This document shows, in pieces, positions 9,035 to 24,000 of a stretch of DNA of 64,000 nucleotides. The translations under genes were made by a program, and so were the position numbers. How positions within the stretch are numbered: the stretch's first letter is position 1; the number at the start of each line of letters is the position of its first letter. Source of the stretch: Actinernus sp. WN-2022. Lineage: Eukaryota > Cnidaria > Anthozoa > Actiniaria > Actinernidae. The notes beneath the pieces are model-generated. The model was given only the letters and a program-made list of their open reading frames with translations, made no database searches and was not told where the DNA came from. The DNA is taken from positions 310,001-374,000 of the forward strand of contig JAOWCC010000191.1 in assembly GCA_030867875.1 (NCBI GenBank). Reading direction: 5' to 3'.

Positions 9035-12000
9035 CTAAAATGTGGAAACATTATATGACAGGAGTTAAAAGACAATGTTCCTTTAAATTGTATTTTTGTT
9101 TGTGAGAATTCGATATTCGCTACACTTTGCTGTTTAAAGTAATATGTACAGTATAGTTTCTTCTTCATAATTACGATTTGCGATTTTATAAAAGTAACTC
9201 GTTTTTAAAACAATCATTTGTAGTTCTTACTTAGTCGATCCACATTTGGTATCAGAAGTAAATCATGGAAGCCGTCCTTTTTAACAAACTGCACAATGTT
9301 ATAGAAAACACAGATATTTTAAGAACGGTTGTTACTAAGGTCGTACATAGGACAAAGGACATCGTTTTTATCGTTTATTGTCCTATTGTGCTTGAGCTAA
9401 ACTTTGTTGAATTCTTTCTTTGTAGGTCTGGCAATTGTTAGATCAATATATATTAATGATTTTCGTCGAGGTCTTTTTCCAATTTCAGCGTAGTTTCTCC
9501 GTTCCCCATAGTTATGTAGTTATGAGCACAAAACATTTCGTTCTGAGAATGCACTATATCCTATGTCGTATATATTTGTAATATTGCATACGTCATATGT
9601 TGGCCCTCCCTGACAACTTGTTTTGAAATAGGTGTAAACATTTCATCACTAAAGTAAAAAACGTGATCGTATTAAGACGCGCACAGCCTGATGGATTATC
9701 AAAATGAAAGGAAAACTATATTGAAAGAATGCATCAAGTTTGATTGTATTCGTTGATTATTTTTATTACAATAACTAACATATTTTTACCCTCCAGGTGA
9801 CACGGATGCTTGTTGAAGATGGGGAAGTAATGGTTACACTGGTTGGAACACCATCAGGTACTGTAACATTACGAATACATACAGAAAGTTCTTAAGAAAA
9901 CGCCTACACGGAAATTATGATCACTTAAGGACATAAGATATATGTAATAGGTCAAATTTAGTTTCAGGTCAAATTTATTTGAACCTAGATAATTGTTGTT
10001 AACCTAGGTCATTTTTTTTCAATCTAGGTCATTTTTGTTTAACCTAGGTCATTTTTTTCAACCTAGGTCAAATTGAATCAACTTATGTCAAACTGATCAA
10101 ACTCAACCTTTCAAAATTCCTAAACAAGTATGACTTTTTCATAGTTCCTTGTGTTTAAGGTTGAGGATGGCATTGCAGCAATTAAATAAGATATCAAGTT
10201 CTACTGTCATAAATATTTTGCAATAAAAATACATGTATCTTACTTAATTGTCTGTGTTGTTCATTTCTTTAGTGGTTTGGTTTGGCCGGCTTACATGGGA
10301 ACTTATGTTTACTGATTGTTAGGATTTGTATTTGTTCTCATGCAGTACTATTGAAGAAGGATTACAGTCTCTGTTATTTAGTGACTAGCTCTAAACACCC
10401 TAAATTACCAAGCACCCGTTGTTGACGGTTAGGGTATTTTTAAATGTAGGGTTAGGATTTGGATTAGTTCTCATGCAGGACTATTGAAGAAGGATTACAA
10501 TCTCTGTTATTTAGTGACTAGCTCTAAACACCCTAAATTAGCAAGCACCCGTTGTTGACGGTTAGGGTATTTTTAAATGTAGGGTTAGGATTTGGATTAG
10601 TTCTCATGCAGGACTATTGAAGAAGGATTACAATCTCTGTTATTTAGTGACTAGCTCTAAACACCCTAAATTAGCAAGCACCCGTTGTTGACGGTTAGGG
10701 TATTTTTAAATGTAGGGTTAGGATCTGGATTAGTTCTCATGTGGGGCCTGATGTTAATTTTGAACTGTAACATATATGCTAGAACATGTACACCAATACA
10801 ATAAAACGTATATTCATAATATAACCGTTCTGTTATTTGAAAAATATCAGCTGAAAACTATCAGCTTTTTATAATGCATACATAACGTACATATTTAGCC
10901 TACTAGTTAAAGTGCAAGTAAAGCCATACAACAACATCAACTCTTTTTGCCCCAAATTCTATTTCTAATATTCTTCAGTTGTCTAAATTAGTTTTCTTTG
11001 AGAGGCAGGAGCAGAAATTAAACGAGAATAAGCGCTACCCGAATTGCGGGATTGATTCATCTTGTGATGTTACAATGAAAACCTACGGAATTTTATTGTA
11101 GTGGTTTTTTCTAGGGAGGGAGTTGATTCATCTTATGACGTCACAGGATCCATGAAAATTAACCAAAATTAGGGATTAAATGCCAGAAATGTTACAAAAT
11201 TTGCAAGATTAATACCTTTTTGTGAGAAACAAACACAATAGTGCAATATAATTTGTTTAACATACTTGCACTTTAACAAAGTTGGCTTTCTATGTTTTAT
11301 TCAAAAATGATGCACGCCTGAGCTCTTGAAATGCTAGCAAGTGGATGCACGAGCAATAGCGAGTGCATTCAGCTGCATTTCAATAGCTCAGAAGTGCATC
11401 ATGTTTGTATAGAACATAGAAAGCCATCTTCTATTTATTTTATAACATAAAAGGTCGAAAAACTTTATATGGTCAAGCGGGCAGGGCCTTGAATGAGGGA
11501 AATTCATGGGGTAAAAAAAGTAAACAAATGACGTCAGCCGAGTTTCAGGGAAGCCATTTTAATGCAAAATGACATAAGAAAACATACTTTAGTTTTAGTT
11601 ATTTTTCTAATAATTCATGAAAGAAAATACCTTTTTCCCGGTTAAAGCGTTGGCTTTCTTACCTTCAAGTCTTTACAACCCATTTAGTGTTTGATTTCGT
11701 GGACTTCGCGTACGAATTTGATACAAGTTTGTTTAATTCTTGTTCGTCTAATTTCGCAAAACGGCTTTTTGCGGGTTCGACAACAGGACAGTCGGAGTTT
11801 CACCTTCGAAAACTTCAGTTTCTTTACAGGTTTCCATGATTTTTGTGAATGTTACAGCGCCACAAAAATCGAGAAAAGGAAAAGGCTGTGGGTTTGTTTT
11901 GATTTTTCCAGCCGTGCACCATAAAAAAATGCAATTTGATTTGGTAGCTAGGCGTGCACCATAAAAAATGGTGCACGCCTAGCATCCAATGAAATCGCGC

Positions 12001-15000
12001 GTTCTTAGGATGTTCCCAGTGTTTATATTATAACGTTAATTATTAAAAATAATGTACCGAATAACAGGGAACAGCAGGATCATATGATGGAGAAAATATG
12101 TGAATATTTAGTTACCATCTTCCTGTGTTGTAATGGTCTTTGCAGTACTCGGAGAACCAGCGTGCCATTGAGTCCGTACAGCTACAGTTACAGAGTATGT
12201 CGTATATTTCTCTAAATTATCCAACCGCCGTGATGTCACTTGAGGTCCGTTCACAATAACGGCATTTGATGAATCTCTAGTAGAGTAAACAATCTTGTAT
12301 CCAACTAGAGTTCCATTCGGCAAGTCTTTTTGGGAAAACTTAAACAATGAAAAAGGAAATCAAAGTAGTTAGTTCGCAAAACTCATTATATGTATAATCG
12401 ATGTATGTTGATAGATGTTTTGTGAAGAAAAGGCACATAAATATGTACATATACCATCAATATATAGGTCTTCAAAATAGATGAAGAATATTTTCAATCG
12501 TACGAGTGTTTTTATCATATTCATTTCGGTTACTTCAAACCAGTTATATAGAAATATACACCATTGATTTACTGTGGCTAATAATAATCAGACTGAAATC
12601 TAATGTTAGTGTGTTTATATATGTGAAGACAAAGTTGTTGTACAAAGGGAAAATGGTTTTATTTACTTTCCATTTGACAATGATACTAGTTGAGGTCGGT
12701 GATGAAACGTTGACAATGACTGGAATGCCTTTGGGTTCTATAAATATAAGAAAATAAAATAAATTCTAAGTGAAATGATTAATATATGCATATGTGTTTA
12801 TGCTACATGTAACTGCAAATAAAAAAAAAACGTGCGCGTCATTAATAATTAAATGGTTACAATAACAATAACCTCTATTTATTTCCAATTTCATAATTGA
12901 GTAATAGTCCAATTCGTAGTTCTTGGACGGCTTTGGTGATATCGAGACTGGTGTCGAGACTGCATATTTAGAGGTTTGTACCTCGCGTGATAATCAAAAC
13001 TATCCATATTAATAGAAGTGTTTGTATCAGTGCAGGGTGAACTCCAGCCTCCATGCGAGGCTAAGGCTTCGATGAGGCTTGGTTACCTATCAAGAACTTC
13101 GAATTGGACTATATCACGAAGGTCCTAACGAATCACGAACACGAAAAGCTGCTGCGAAACTGGAAAACGTTTTAATTCCTTTGTAGGAATGCATTCACGT
13201 GGTTGTACTGGATGGCAACAAAATCTGACTTCATTCGATTTAAAGGCATTTGTATCAATTGATCACGTGACAATTTTCCCATAGCAACGCATGTATGGAG
13301 GGCAAGCCATTCTAACATTCCTTGACAACAGAGAGAGCGTGAGAGACGCGAGCGTGAAATCTTGATACTAGAAGTTCTGCCGGTTCCTTTGTTATTCGTT
13401 TTCAGCCCAAATTTATCGTAACTATTCCGTGTTAGAGGATTTTAAGAGCCGCAAGACGATCAGAAATAGCTTTCTGAAGCCAAAACCGAACCGGACTCAT
13501 ATATTTTATATTATAGCGTTACGGAATGAACACAGTACCGTAATCAGCGTAGTGTTGGTATGTATTCCCAGGAGTGTGTAAGCACTACTTAAGGATCTGA
13601 ATTCTAATTAGGCGTCATTCGAAGGCTTATCTACTCTGCCTAGATTACTTGTAAAGTTAATTTCAATTCAGCACATGTATATATTTATATACCTTTGTAA
13701 TTATTACTAAGAATATATAATGATGATAATGTAACGGCTTTACTAGCCTTATATGTACACAGACACCGATTATATGTAATCGCTTATATGATTTATTTAT
13801 GTATCTCCGACCAGGCATTAATAAATGAGATGCCCGCCCCTTATCTGTTGTTGTCGTGGTAATGCAGTTTAGCTATTAAATGTTTTATACTCGTTCACAG
13901 TGAATAGAGTATAATGCGAGTTACTCGCAACATGATGGCGGCCTCAACAGACAACAGGTAAGAAGCTGACTTCGGGAATGTACTTTTCTTCCACGCTTTA
14001 AATCGTTTTTATGTTCTAGAAAAATTATGTGATGACAGGAGATGTATCTATTACTCTACCAGAGCGAGGAGACGCTGGTGTTGTATAAACTGGAACGCGC
14101 TACCACTGTTGTGTGCCACGAATGCAGTGGTGATTCACGCTACAACGATGGACTGTCTTTCCTTTCATCGCAAAAAATCCCCAGTAAAGACATGGGATTA
14201 AGGTCTCAGTGGATCACCAAAATTCGAAGTAACGAGGGGCTTTATTGAAAGATTACAGACTCTAGTGTTGCTGGTGATCTGAAAAAAAGAGACACACGGC
14301 ATTGCTATGGGGAAATCACGTATTTGCGCCTTAATACGCGGTAAGACGAAAGGGTCTTTATACGACTTTTCACTGTAGTGAGATCTTTTTTCTTTGTTGA
14401 ACAAAGGAAAAAAGGCCTCAACAACGACGTTTTATATAGAGCCACACTCGTACAGTGAAACGTCTTATAAAGACCCTCCTAGTCAATCCTTATGAGGCTT
14501 CACCATGAAACTTTACAAAGACCCTCGTACAGTGAAAATCCTTTAAAAGACCCTAGCGGAGAGTTTCAATTCATAAGATGAGACTCAGGGTTGCTCAACC
14601 AACAGCCTAAGTGCACCCGAGAACACATGCTCCTTGGCTCACAGCTCACAGGTATTAATACGCAACCGGCCTAACATTATGGGACTCAAATTTTCGCTCC
14701 GTATCGCAAGTGCGAATGTCAGTTACACACAACGTAACTATAAAACCTTGTGTTACAGCAAATGTACGTTGAATAACTTGCAAAGAATATCATTTTGAAC
14801 AACAGTACCTTAACTTTAGCGGGTTTTGTAACGGTTTACCACGGATAACCACGGATTACCACGGTTTACCAATTGAATTAAAAGTATGATCTTAACAGTC
14901 TGTTTATTGTAAAGTTGTTGGTAAACCGTGGTTAAACGTGGTAACGCATCCATTTAACGGGTAATCCGATGATAAACCGATGGTAATCCAAAGTAAAGTC

Positions 15001-18000
15001 GTCGAACATTTTAGTAACAACTTTAAATCAGCACGTTTGACATTTCCAAGTAATTATTTATTGAAATACAACGAAGCCGTTAAGTAAGTACTTAACAAGA
15101 AAGCTACTTACAGTAAATTTAGTCCGCTGATATGTAGTGTTATCAACATGAGCGAGTGTTGTATCGACCTATGCTAACTCGAGCTCTACTCTACGAGTGT
15201 CTACTTTTAAAAAGAAACTATATAATATTTAAAAATATATGAAATTTTGATGGAAAACGTAACATATAGAGTTCAGCTCTATAGTTTACTTAACGGTCAT
15301 GCGCCATGTGCCCAAAAACAGGTCTCACACCACAATATGCAATAGAAATGTCTTCGTTTGACAATTCATCCAACTAGGATAAGGGAAGTCCTTGATCGGT
15401 TGTGAGACCTCCCCCAACAGATACTAGCGTAGTGTTTGTTGGTACAAAATTGCTCATTAAAACATCAGTGTGTGTATCAGTGACACGACATAAGAGTATC
15501 AGTGATACAGACGTTGATGTTTTATTAATCAGAATCTGTATATCTGATACAGCACTGATATTTTATTAATCACGGTTGTATCAATCAAGCACTAAGTACG
15601 GACTGAATATCAAATCAGTTACGTATGTGAGTTTACAGTGATATATATATTCATGTGACTAGAATGCTGCGTTTGGATTGGTTAGCAACCTTATGAATTA
15701 TTAATGAATTTTACAATGCAGTTTATTTTATAATTGTTCTTTCTCGGACATTATTAGGCATTCGCGATGACAACAAATGATAAATGCTTCTCAGAATGGT
15801 AGATGGATAGACTTCGCACTCTTTTGCTACTTGACGTAGGGACAGGTTTTAACTTCTCGTAAATATAGAATGAGCGCTTTCCCACAGGAATTTTGCCTCG
15901 AAATACCATTCTAATTAATCAAAATGAAATCCAAAGTATACTTTGTGCAGTGGCGGATCCAGGGGTGGTTACGGGGGTGACCTGTCACCCCCCCCCCTTT
16001 TGGGCCAAAAACAAATAATGTATAAGAATTCGTAAAAATAAAATACATTCGTTCAATTTTTGTAAGAAATTTCGCACCAGAAACTGTACCGGTCAAAATA
16101 GTCACCCCCCTTTTTCAAATCCTGGATCCGCCACTGTTTGTGTGTAGAGTAGCTGAACTCAATATAAATACTGTTTTAAAGCTAAGCGAACGTGCGAGAG
16201 TTTAGTACTTCCATCATAACACTCCCAATAATCTTGTCACAAACGCGTACGTTACATTAATTTTTGATATGAGAAAATAAATATGATATTCAGACAGCTT
16301 TGGACATGAATAGTTGGAACACGTCCCCCGCACCCCCTCATTTGGGGGGTGGAAGGGGGAGAGAAGAACTTCAGGGTTGCGCGCTGCTTCTGGTCCATAA
16401 CAATTAAAGGATTAGTGTTGCAAGAGTCATGTCCAAAGCTGCAGATCCTCTCTTATCGACGGGCAGAGACCTGATGTTTGGACGGCTTGGAAAACCTCAT
16501 TCCAACAGCATATTTAATATTGAGAATGGCAGACAATTGCTGGAAAGGTAACAGCAGGATTGAATTATGTCTGTCTTGTATGACAGAATATATATTTTGA
16601 GACGGACAATTGCATAAGCGCTCGTAGGAAATGGCTGATTTCCAAGCGCTGCAAATACAACATGTATACAAGTTATTGAACAAATATGGGCTTTGGAAAG
16701 CTTCTAAGACACTCTTATTGAAGAAGTGGCGTTTACTTCCGAGACCTTACTCTGTCAACAAAAAGAAGAAATGCGGGAATTCAGTGTATATAAAATAATC
16801 CAGGATGTGTTCAATTTAATTTTTTTTTGAGCACATGGAGGCCGGATTCAAGATTTTAATTCTTATGCAAACTACATGAACCAGATTAGCCATTTTCGAA
16901 TGAAACTATCAAAAAAGTAGACCGTCTATGAGTTAAGCCGGCGGAAGACTTTATATTTGAATACGTGGATACAAGAGAAACGTTTTCGGGTTATGTACAA
17001 TCATACAATCACTTTGTATATTTGTTTCTTTGCGTCAACTGCCGAAAGTAAATTATTGTTTGCAAAGTTATCTACTTAGTTATATATTAAAATTGTCTAT
17101 TGAAATGACATTTCTTTGTGGATTTATTGACAAAAAATGATTTTGTTCAGCCGGAATCTTTGATTTATTTTTGAATTGGTTATTGACGACTGATTTCAGT
17201 TGAAACGCACTCATTACCAGAAATCACTGACAAAATGGCGGATAGCTATTATATGCATAGCTTTTGCAGAACATTTAAAAATGGCCTACACTTACAAAGA
17301 AATTATGGGACCAAACATGTTTTATAGCTTTCACTTTGCCGGTCTTCTCATTTCAAATCCAGGGCTCATAGAAACCATTAGTTTAGAATTTGATGAATCC
17401 AGTCACGTTTCCTTCGGTCAAAACAAATGCGTCTTTTTAGCCAAAAATCACCACAGGCTGCCGTACATTCCTTGTAAATTTCCGAGGAGTGCATCTTAAA
17501 CTTCCATTTAGTACTCGCTAACCAATAACGAAAGCCAAATCCCGGTCTTCTAATTTGCTTCCACAGATAATCAGGCCTTGATATCGCCATTTTTGAAGGA
17601 TGTTTATCGTATTTTGGTGCGATCAAAACTGTTCCTAAAAGTGCTAACGTTTGGCTACAAGAAGCCGCCATTACAGTTCCGACGCCTGCCAGAGAACCCA
17701 CGTTTTCAGATCAAAACATAGAGGAGAAGACGTTTTGTCCGTCATTCTCCACTCCACCGACGGCTTATTATTCAAAGGTGTTACTGCTGTTCAGACCAAA
17801 TGCAGGCTCTAATAGAATAAAACAAGGGATTGAGCTGCATTTGGGTTCCCTGTGGTCGAGTGCCACACGACGCTATCTTTGTTATTTTTGGTATAATGCG
17901 CATGCTCTGTGCCTTGTGTTAACTCCCGCACTGTTCGGCTTAATCGCGATCGCAAAATGTCCGTGATTTCTGGTAATGTGCTGTTGCGCTGTACGGCAAA

Positions 18001-21000
18001 AGTGATTGATGTTTAAAATTTTGCGCTTAAATTCGTATGAAGTAGAATATATGATTTATATTTATTTAACTGATGAGAACTAGTTTAATAAAAGAGCAGC
18101 AGTGTTTTATCAGGTTTAAGAACACGAGGGCGTAGCTCGAGTGTTTTTAGTAGTGTTTACAATATGAGCGATTGTTTTTGTACTTATAATCTATAAAAAG
18201 ATAAATAGTAATAATGATTATATCCAGATTAAGTACAAAGAGGCTCAGAATAACTGAAAAGCTAAACTAAGCTGAGCCACCAAAAAGTAGATTACTAACT
18301 TCTTATTAACCGAGAGCGAGGTCTTTACGGGAAAATATCAGACCGAGGTCTTGACAGTACGGACCGAGCGATAGCGAGACCTCGCTTTCGGTTAATAAGA
18401 AGTTAGTAAGGTCTGATATTTTCCCGTAAAGACCGAGCGGACGAGGTTAATAAGTAGTTTATTATATGGCACTTGTGATAAACAAAGAATGAGAAAATAA
18501 ATGACTCGCGTGACTCGCGCCCAGTAACACAACGTGAGATACCTAATTTGCATAAATGTACATCCAAAGTAGGGGAAGCCGTTCAGAATTTATTCCGGGA
18601 TCTATTTGACAGCTCTCCGTAAATCAATACAAAAGATGAATGGAAATACAATGTCAGATGTCAGAATCAATTCAGAATTAGAAAACTTTGCTAATTCAAA
18701 GTGCATGAAAGGTGGAATTTGTAGAAAAAGCTATCAGAAAAGAACATATTTCCACTAAATCAACTCGAAAAACAGTTCTATGCTGTTTGTTTGCATCCTG
18801 GACAACTTTGACTGGGACATGGAAAATCTGGAACTGACAATCTCTGATATTTGGTACTGATCGGCAAAAATGGTTGGCTGTGGAATCAGAACTTCTCTGG
18901 TTTATAGTGAGGGATTGTAATTTGTAAACTGGACCGATGCTGACTGACATTCAAGACAAATTTCTTAAAGCCGATGATTGTAGAAAGAAAGCCGGCTGCA
19001 GAGGAGTAAACTTGTTGAAATATGGACTATGACTTCTGGCTCTGGTGATAGTCGCTGTCAGACTTGTTGTCTTGTAGTTTTACTACTTTCGAGGCTCCCG
19101 CACAATTCTCTTGTGAACACTCAATAGAGCCACGAAGCTTTCAGGATCAGCATTAGCAGGTTTATCTTTATTGAGTCGGATTGTTCAGTTATTTCGCTGC
19201 TGGGGTGTTTGATTCCAGCTTTGTTCTAATTTCCGGCGTTTCTTCCAAGTTGAGACTTCATGTGATGTCGCTGTTTGGAACTCGCTTGTAGTTGACGGCC
19301 TGAGGGAAAATGGTTCTTCCGTACATTGAACTCTGCTATACGGTGACTTCTGAAACTTCTGTAGAACCTAACAGGATATCTATCAGCTTGTCTCTGTAGC
19401 ATAGACCTTTGGATGGCATTGTATCAGTTTCAACTAGTTCTTTCCTGTCCTTTTCTGGTTGACTTTGCGTATATCAATAATATTTTTTGACAACAAATGG
19501 TCAAGTTCGTTTTGGAGGTAAGCTTTGTAATTATACATTTACAGATCACATTTCTGATGGACCGGCTTTCTCTCTTTTAAAAACTGTATTATTACGATGT
19601 GTGTGCTCTTAAACTACATCACTAAGTGTCTAGTTATCTCTGTTTTACCCGGCTCGATTTGAGTTTTCAATTTCCTGAGCTTAGACCAAAATATGCGAAT
19701 TGTGACCGTTATCATGGTAACGGTCGATCCGTACGGCAAAATCCTGACCGAGCACCAGCCAATCAAAACACTCGATTTGACATTGAGAGTCGGCTTGCCA
19801 TATAATAAATGCATAGTAAAGGGGTCATGACTACGGAACTACAGAATTACTACGGACTAATACAAGGTTACTATACTGTACAAGACTGCTACAGAACTAA
19901 CATATAGTACTCTGTACAGAACTAACAAACTACTAATCAATAATTTGATCGAGTAATTGTAATATGATAAGAGCCTGAAGCTAGTCGTGTATTATAACAG
20001 TGAACATTTACTAGAGGATTGCAAAAATATTCGAAGACAGGTTGGAGAGAATTTGTGTGGAACTGGAACATAAATAATGCAGTATGAAGTTATCTAAACA
20101 AAGGGGTAGAATATACTTCATATTTAGAAAAGGTAATGATACGAACAGCCTTTTCTTGAAGAATGAATAAAGGACGAATAATAGTATGGTAGGTGTTTCC
20201 CCAGTTCCCCAGATAAGGATAACATAGGTGAGGTAAGGATATAAAAGTGAATAATACAAGTTAGTGATAGGTAATTTCAGAAGTCCATAACCAGAAGTCT
20301 CGATAAGCTATGAACGCGGCCCATCAGTTTACGGTATAATCTAATTTAGAACGGCGCTCAAACTACTTTCGTGGATGAAAAACAATGGCCGCCATGTTTC
20401 TTTTATAAACACAAAATTAGGTCTGTTATTAGAACAAAGGCTTCCATGTTTTGGACCAATCAGAGTTGCTGGAGCAATTAGGTGCAATACGTTTGGCTAT
20501 CGATTTAGCGAGAATCGTTTCCTAAAAATAGATTTAATAGGCCAGTTAATTTTGTTCTGCTGAGGATGAAAAAGTACAAAGTTTGTTTTAGTAATATTTA
20601 AAGAAAGCATATTTGAAGATAACCAAATGTTTATCAGTTTTAACTGTTCATTAATAATCCTTTCGTTTTACCGGGTTTATAGACTTGCCGCGCCATTTTC
20701 ATTTGTTTCCAAGCGGTCTTGGTGCCTTGGCAAAAACCTCATTTTTAAAGCAGGGGGCGGCTTTGAATAGCAGCAGGGGAAATCGGGGCTGACTAGGAGG
20801 TTTTTATTTCAAATAAAAATCTCCAAATCAGCCCCGGTCTCCCTGCTTCTTTCAGAAGGAGGAATACCGTAGTCCTTTTCCTGTTACAGCGTCAGCCATA
20901 TTTCAGGTCTAGACTAGGCCGGAAACTACGTACATTGTTTTCAAGGAAGACTCAATGTCTCGGTCGCGCCTTTTCCTGTTAAAGTAAAGTCAAGTTTACC

Positions 21001-24000
21001 GCTAACATGTAGCTCAGTAATGGCCCTCTGTTGACTTAGTCCTACGCTTTTGCGTCCTTGTCCGAGAAGACGTGAAGGTCTATACCGATTATACCGGCTG
21101 ATAGGATTATACCGGCTGATAGTAAAATCGTTAAAATGATATCACACTGCCTCCAGTGGAGATATCATTTATATTAACACGTGTGGGATATCACTTTAAA
21201 GACCAAAACTTGTTTTGTCTGATTTGCTCTTTTTTACACCCTAATGTTTCTAACATGTGCCCATTGACATATTCCGATGCTACGCAACACCGTTGCTATG
21301 CTCGCATAAACCGGAAGTCAAAATCGCATCTGCTCCTGTTATCCCGAGAAAACCGCCGACTCGGGCAAATGAGTCGGCTGTTTTCTCAGGCTAGTTTTAT
21401 GCGTGTCACGAGCCACCCGATAGTTTTAATAGTTACATATGTTTGTAAGTTTTATTCGTGGTTTACCTGAAAGGTTTTCATGAATGAATGAAGTAAAGTG
21501 TTCAAAAGTCAGAACAAGCCTTTTGTCGCTGGAAAATGAAACGCTTGGTTTATCGTGTGAAAGAAAATAATACTTGACAAGAAACTCAATCCGTTAATTT
21601 TGAAGGAATCGTTCAGGACTCGAAATGCGCGTAACTGTACTTGAATCTATAGAAGGGGAAAACTAAATAATTTGTACCGAGCGAAAAAGTAACGGCAAGC
21701 ATACGGCGCCGCCAACACACTTACACAGTGATGAGTGAAAGCCGATGAATGGCAAAGCAAACTTGTATTGGACTCTCAGATGTAGCCGAGCTCTTCCCGC
21801 TGTAGATAGATTGAAAGAACATCTCAGCAGTAAATAGTATCTTTAGTTGTGAAACATATAGAAGCTGAAATGGCTGCTTCCAGCGATAACATGGCCTCTA
21901 AAAACACGAAGAAAAATACGGCCACTCAAAAAGTCAAGTGATTCTCGACCGGCAGGTTTTCAACTCAAATTCAATTCAATTCAATTCACAGACATGCACA
22001 CTTTTGTCTCCAGATAATGCTTCCAGGTTCCTGGTAAAGGTGTGATTGAACCTTAGTGCCACTAATTAAATTACAGGTCAGTTTTCATCCTTAAAAAAGT
22101 ATTTTTGATGTCGTAAAACGCAGGGTGCAGGGAGCGCAGGGCGCGCAGGGCACGCAGGGTGTTCAAAGTAAAAAGAAATTGAGTTTCATAATTTAGTGCC
22201 TTTGGAATATCAGATTGCAAAGGTCAATTGTTCACATGGCAAATATTATGCTAATTTTAGAATGAAAGTAAAAGTGTATCTCTTTATCAATGTTTTTAGT
22301 TGCTTTCCTGTAAGCTTTTCTCAAATACGTGTCTAGCCTATACGTGAAGCCGTTTACTGATTTCCCAGAACGTACACAGCGGGACCCGCTTTTACGGAAA
22401 TTAACAAAAGCAGATAAAAAAATGTTGGCAGACACAATTTATTTAGTTGACACCAACTTAGAAAAACTCCCGCCTAAAATTTTACGGAACAAAACAAGAC
22501 GCCAGATTATCAGGTGATATACACTATTCTAGTGTTTTTTGCGTCTTTTCATATCAGGACTTCCTCGAAGATATAAAAGTTGTGTCTTTTATCGCACGCG
22601 CTAGGAACCCATTGCGTGGTAAACTGAAGAGCGAATAGAAATTAAGCTAAAATTAGACTGAGACCCGACGACTTTCACTTGAAGTTCAACCTCGTGGCGT
22701 TCAAAACAGTTTGTTTTCCGACATCAAAATGCATTTTTATGGATGAAAACTGACCTGTACTTTACTTCAGATGCACTAGGTTTCAATGACAAGTTTATCA
22801 GGAACCCGAACGCATTATCTAGAGATAAAAATGTGCATATTTGTGGAAGATTTGAAAGTTGAAAACCGGCAAATTGAAATCACTTGAGTGGCGATATTAA
22901 GCACACTACAAAACTTGACAATAAGAGCTGTAGAAGAATACAAACAAACTTGTAAGTATTATTTAGTAAATACTCATAATTTATAAGCCAATTACCAAAT
23001 GTGAATGCTGAATTTCTTAGCCCATATAATAAAAAAACCTGCTTTCTTTGATGAAACTGTGTGCTAAGAGTTATAGGCTAACTTTACTCGTTTCCGTAAT
23101 AATTTTATTTCTTTGTACCACGATTGTAGTAACGTTGTAAGGCAGACAAACTTTTCTTTGTGTTGTTTGAAGTCACAGCCATTTCAGCTTCTGTGTATTT
23201 CAGTGACAGCTATAGTATATTTATCTCCACTAATCCAACTTCATTCAATTCAGTCGTTTTTGCCGCCGCGGTTTTGCTGCAGTTGTTTTCATCGAACTGG
23301 CGAGAGCCGGAAAAAACTGCATTAATTGCTATAAAAAGTTGAATTTTAGCTGAAAAACGAAAAAGCAGAAATAGTGTTAAATTAGTATTTTCCTTCATGT
23401 AACAAATTGTTTAGTTTCTTTCAAAATGTACGGATTTTATCGCTATTTCTTTACGAAGAGTTGTGAGCGAATTTGGAAAATCCTGAGCGGGCAAGATGAA
23501 AAAAAATCAGATTGCAGCATTCAAGTCCTCTTGCCGGCCTGCTCACTTGTCACAACCCACGTGTACGCGACAGTGATCTGCCGGCTACCCTGCGTACCCT
23601 GCATGCCCTGCGTGCCCTGCACCCTGCGTTTTACTCCGTCCCTGAAATTTATGGGTGGTCCACGGGGGTGGTCCATGGGGTGGTCCATGGACCAGGGGTC
23701 AGCGTTTTGTCGCTACCCTTTTACTTTCACTCTATGTTATCCTTATCTGGGGAACTGGGGAAACACCTACCATACTATTATACGTCCAAGTATTTTAAGG
23801 GGTTACTCAAGTGAAAAGGTGTGTGAAAGGGGTAGCCACCCCCCCCCCCCCCCCCCCCCCCCCCCTCTAACCCTAACCCCACGGTGGGCAGCCAAGGAAT
23901 CATCTTAAAGAAAGCATTAGCTCATGTTCAGTGATTTGAGTATGCAAACTTAAGTCTAGATTCTTGGAGTAAATATGGCAAATGAAGAACTATTGAAGCC

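Noticed and set aside
13932..14041. MMAASTDN first exon spliced to the THAP-like relic
   Set aside because: The nearest acceptor (GACAG at 14038) joins in a different frame from the THAP motif.
17200..17701. Overlapping 99- and 107-codon ORFs on opposite strands
   Set aside because: Mutually overlapping, no known domain, no conserved start context.
23866..23880. TAACCCTAACCCC as telomeric repeat
   Set aside because: Only two units, next to a C homopolymer; no array. The TTAGGGT phrases at 10430-10720 belong to a 133-bp repeat.
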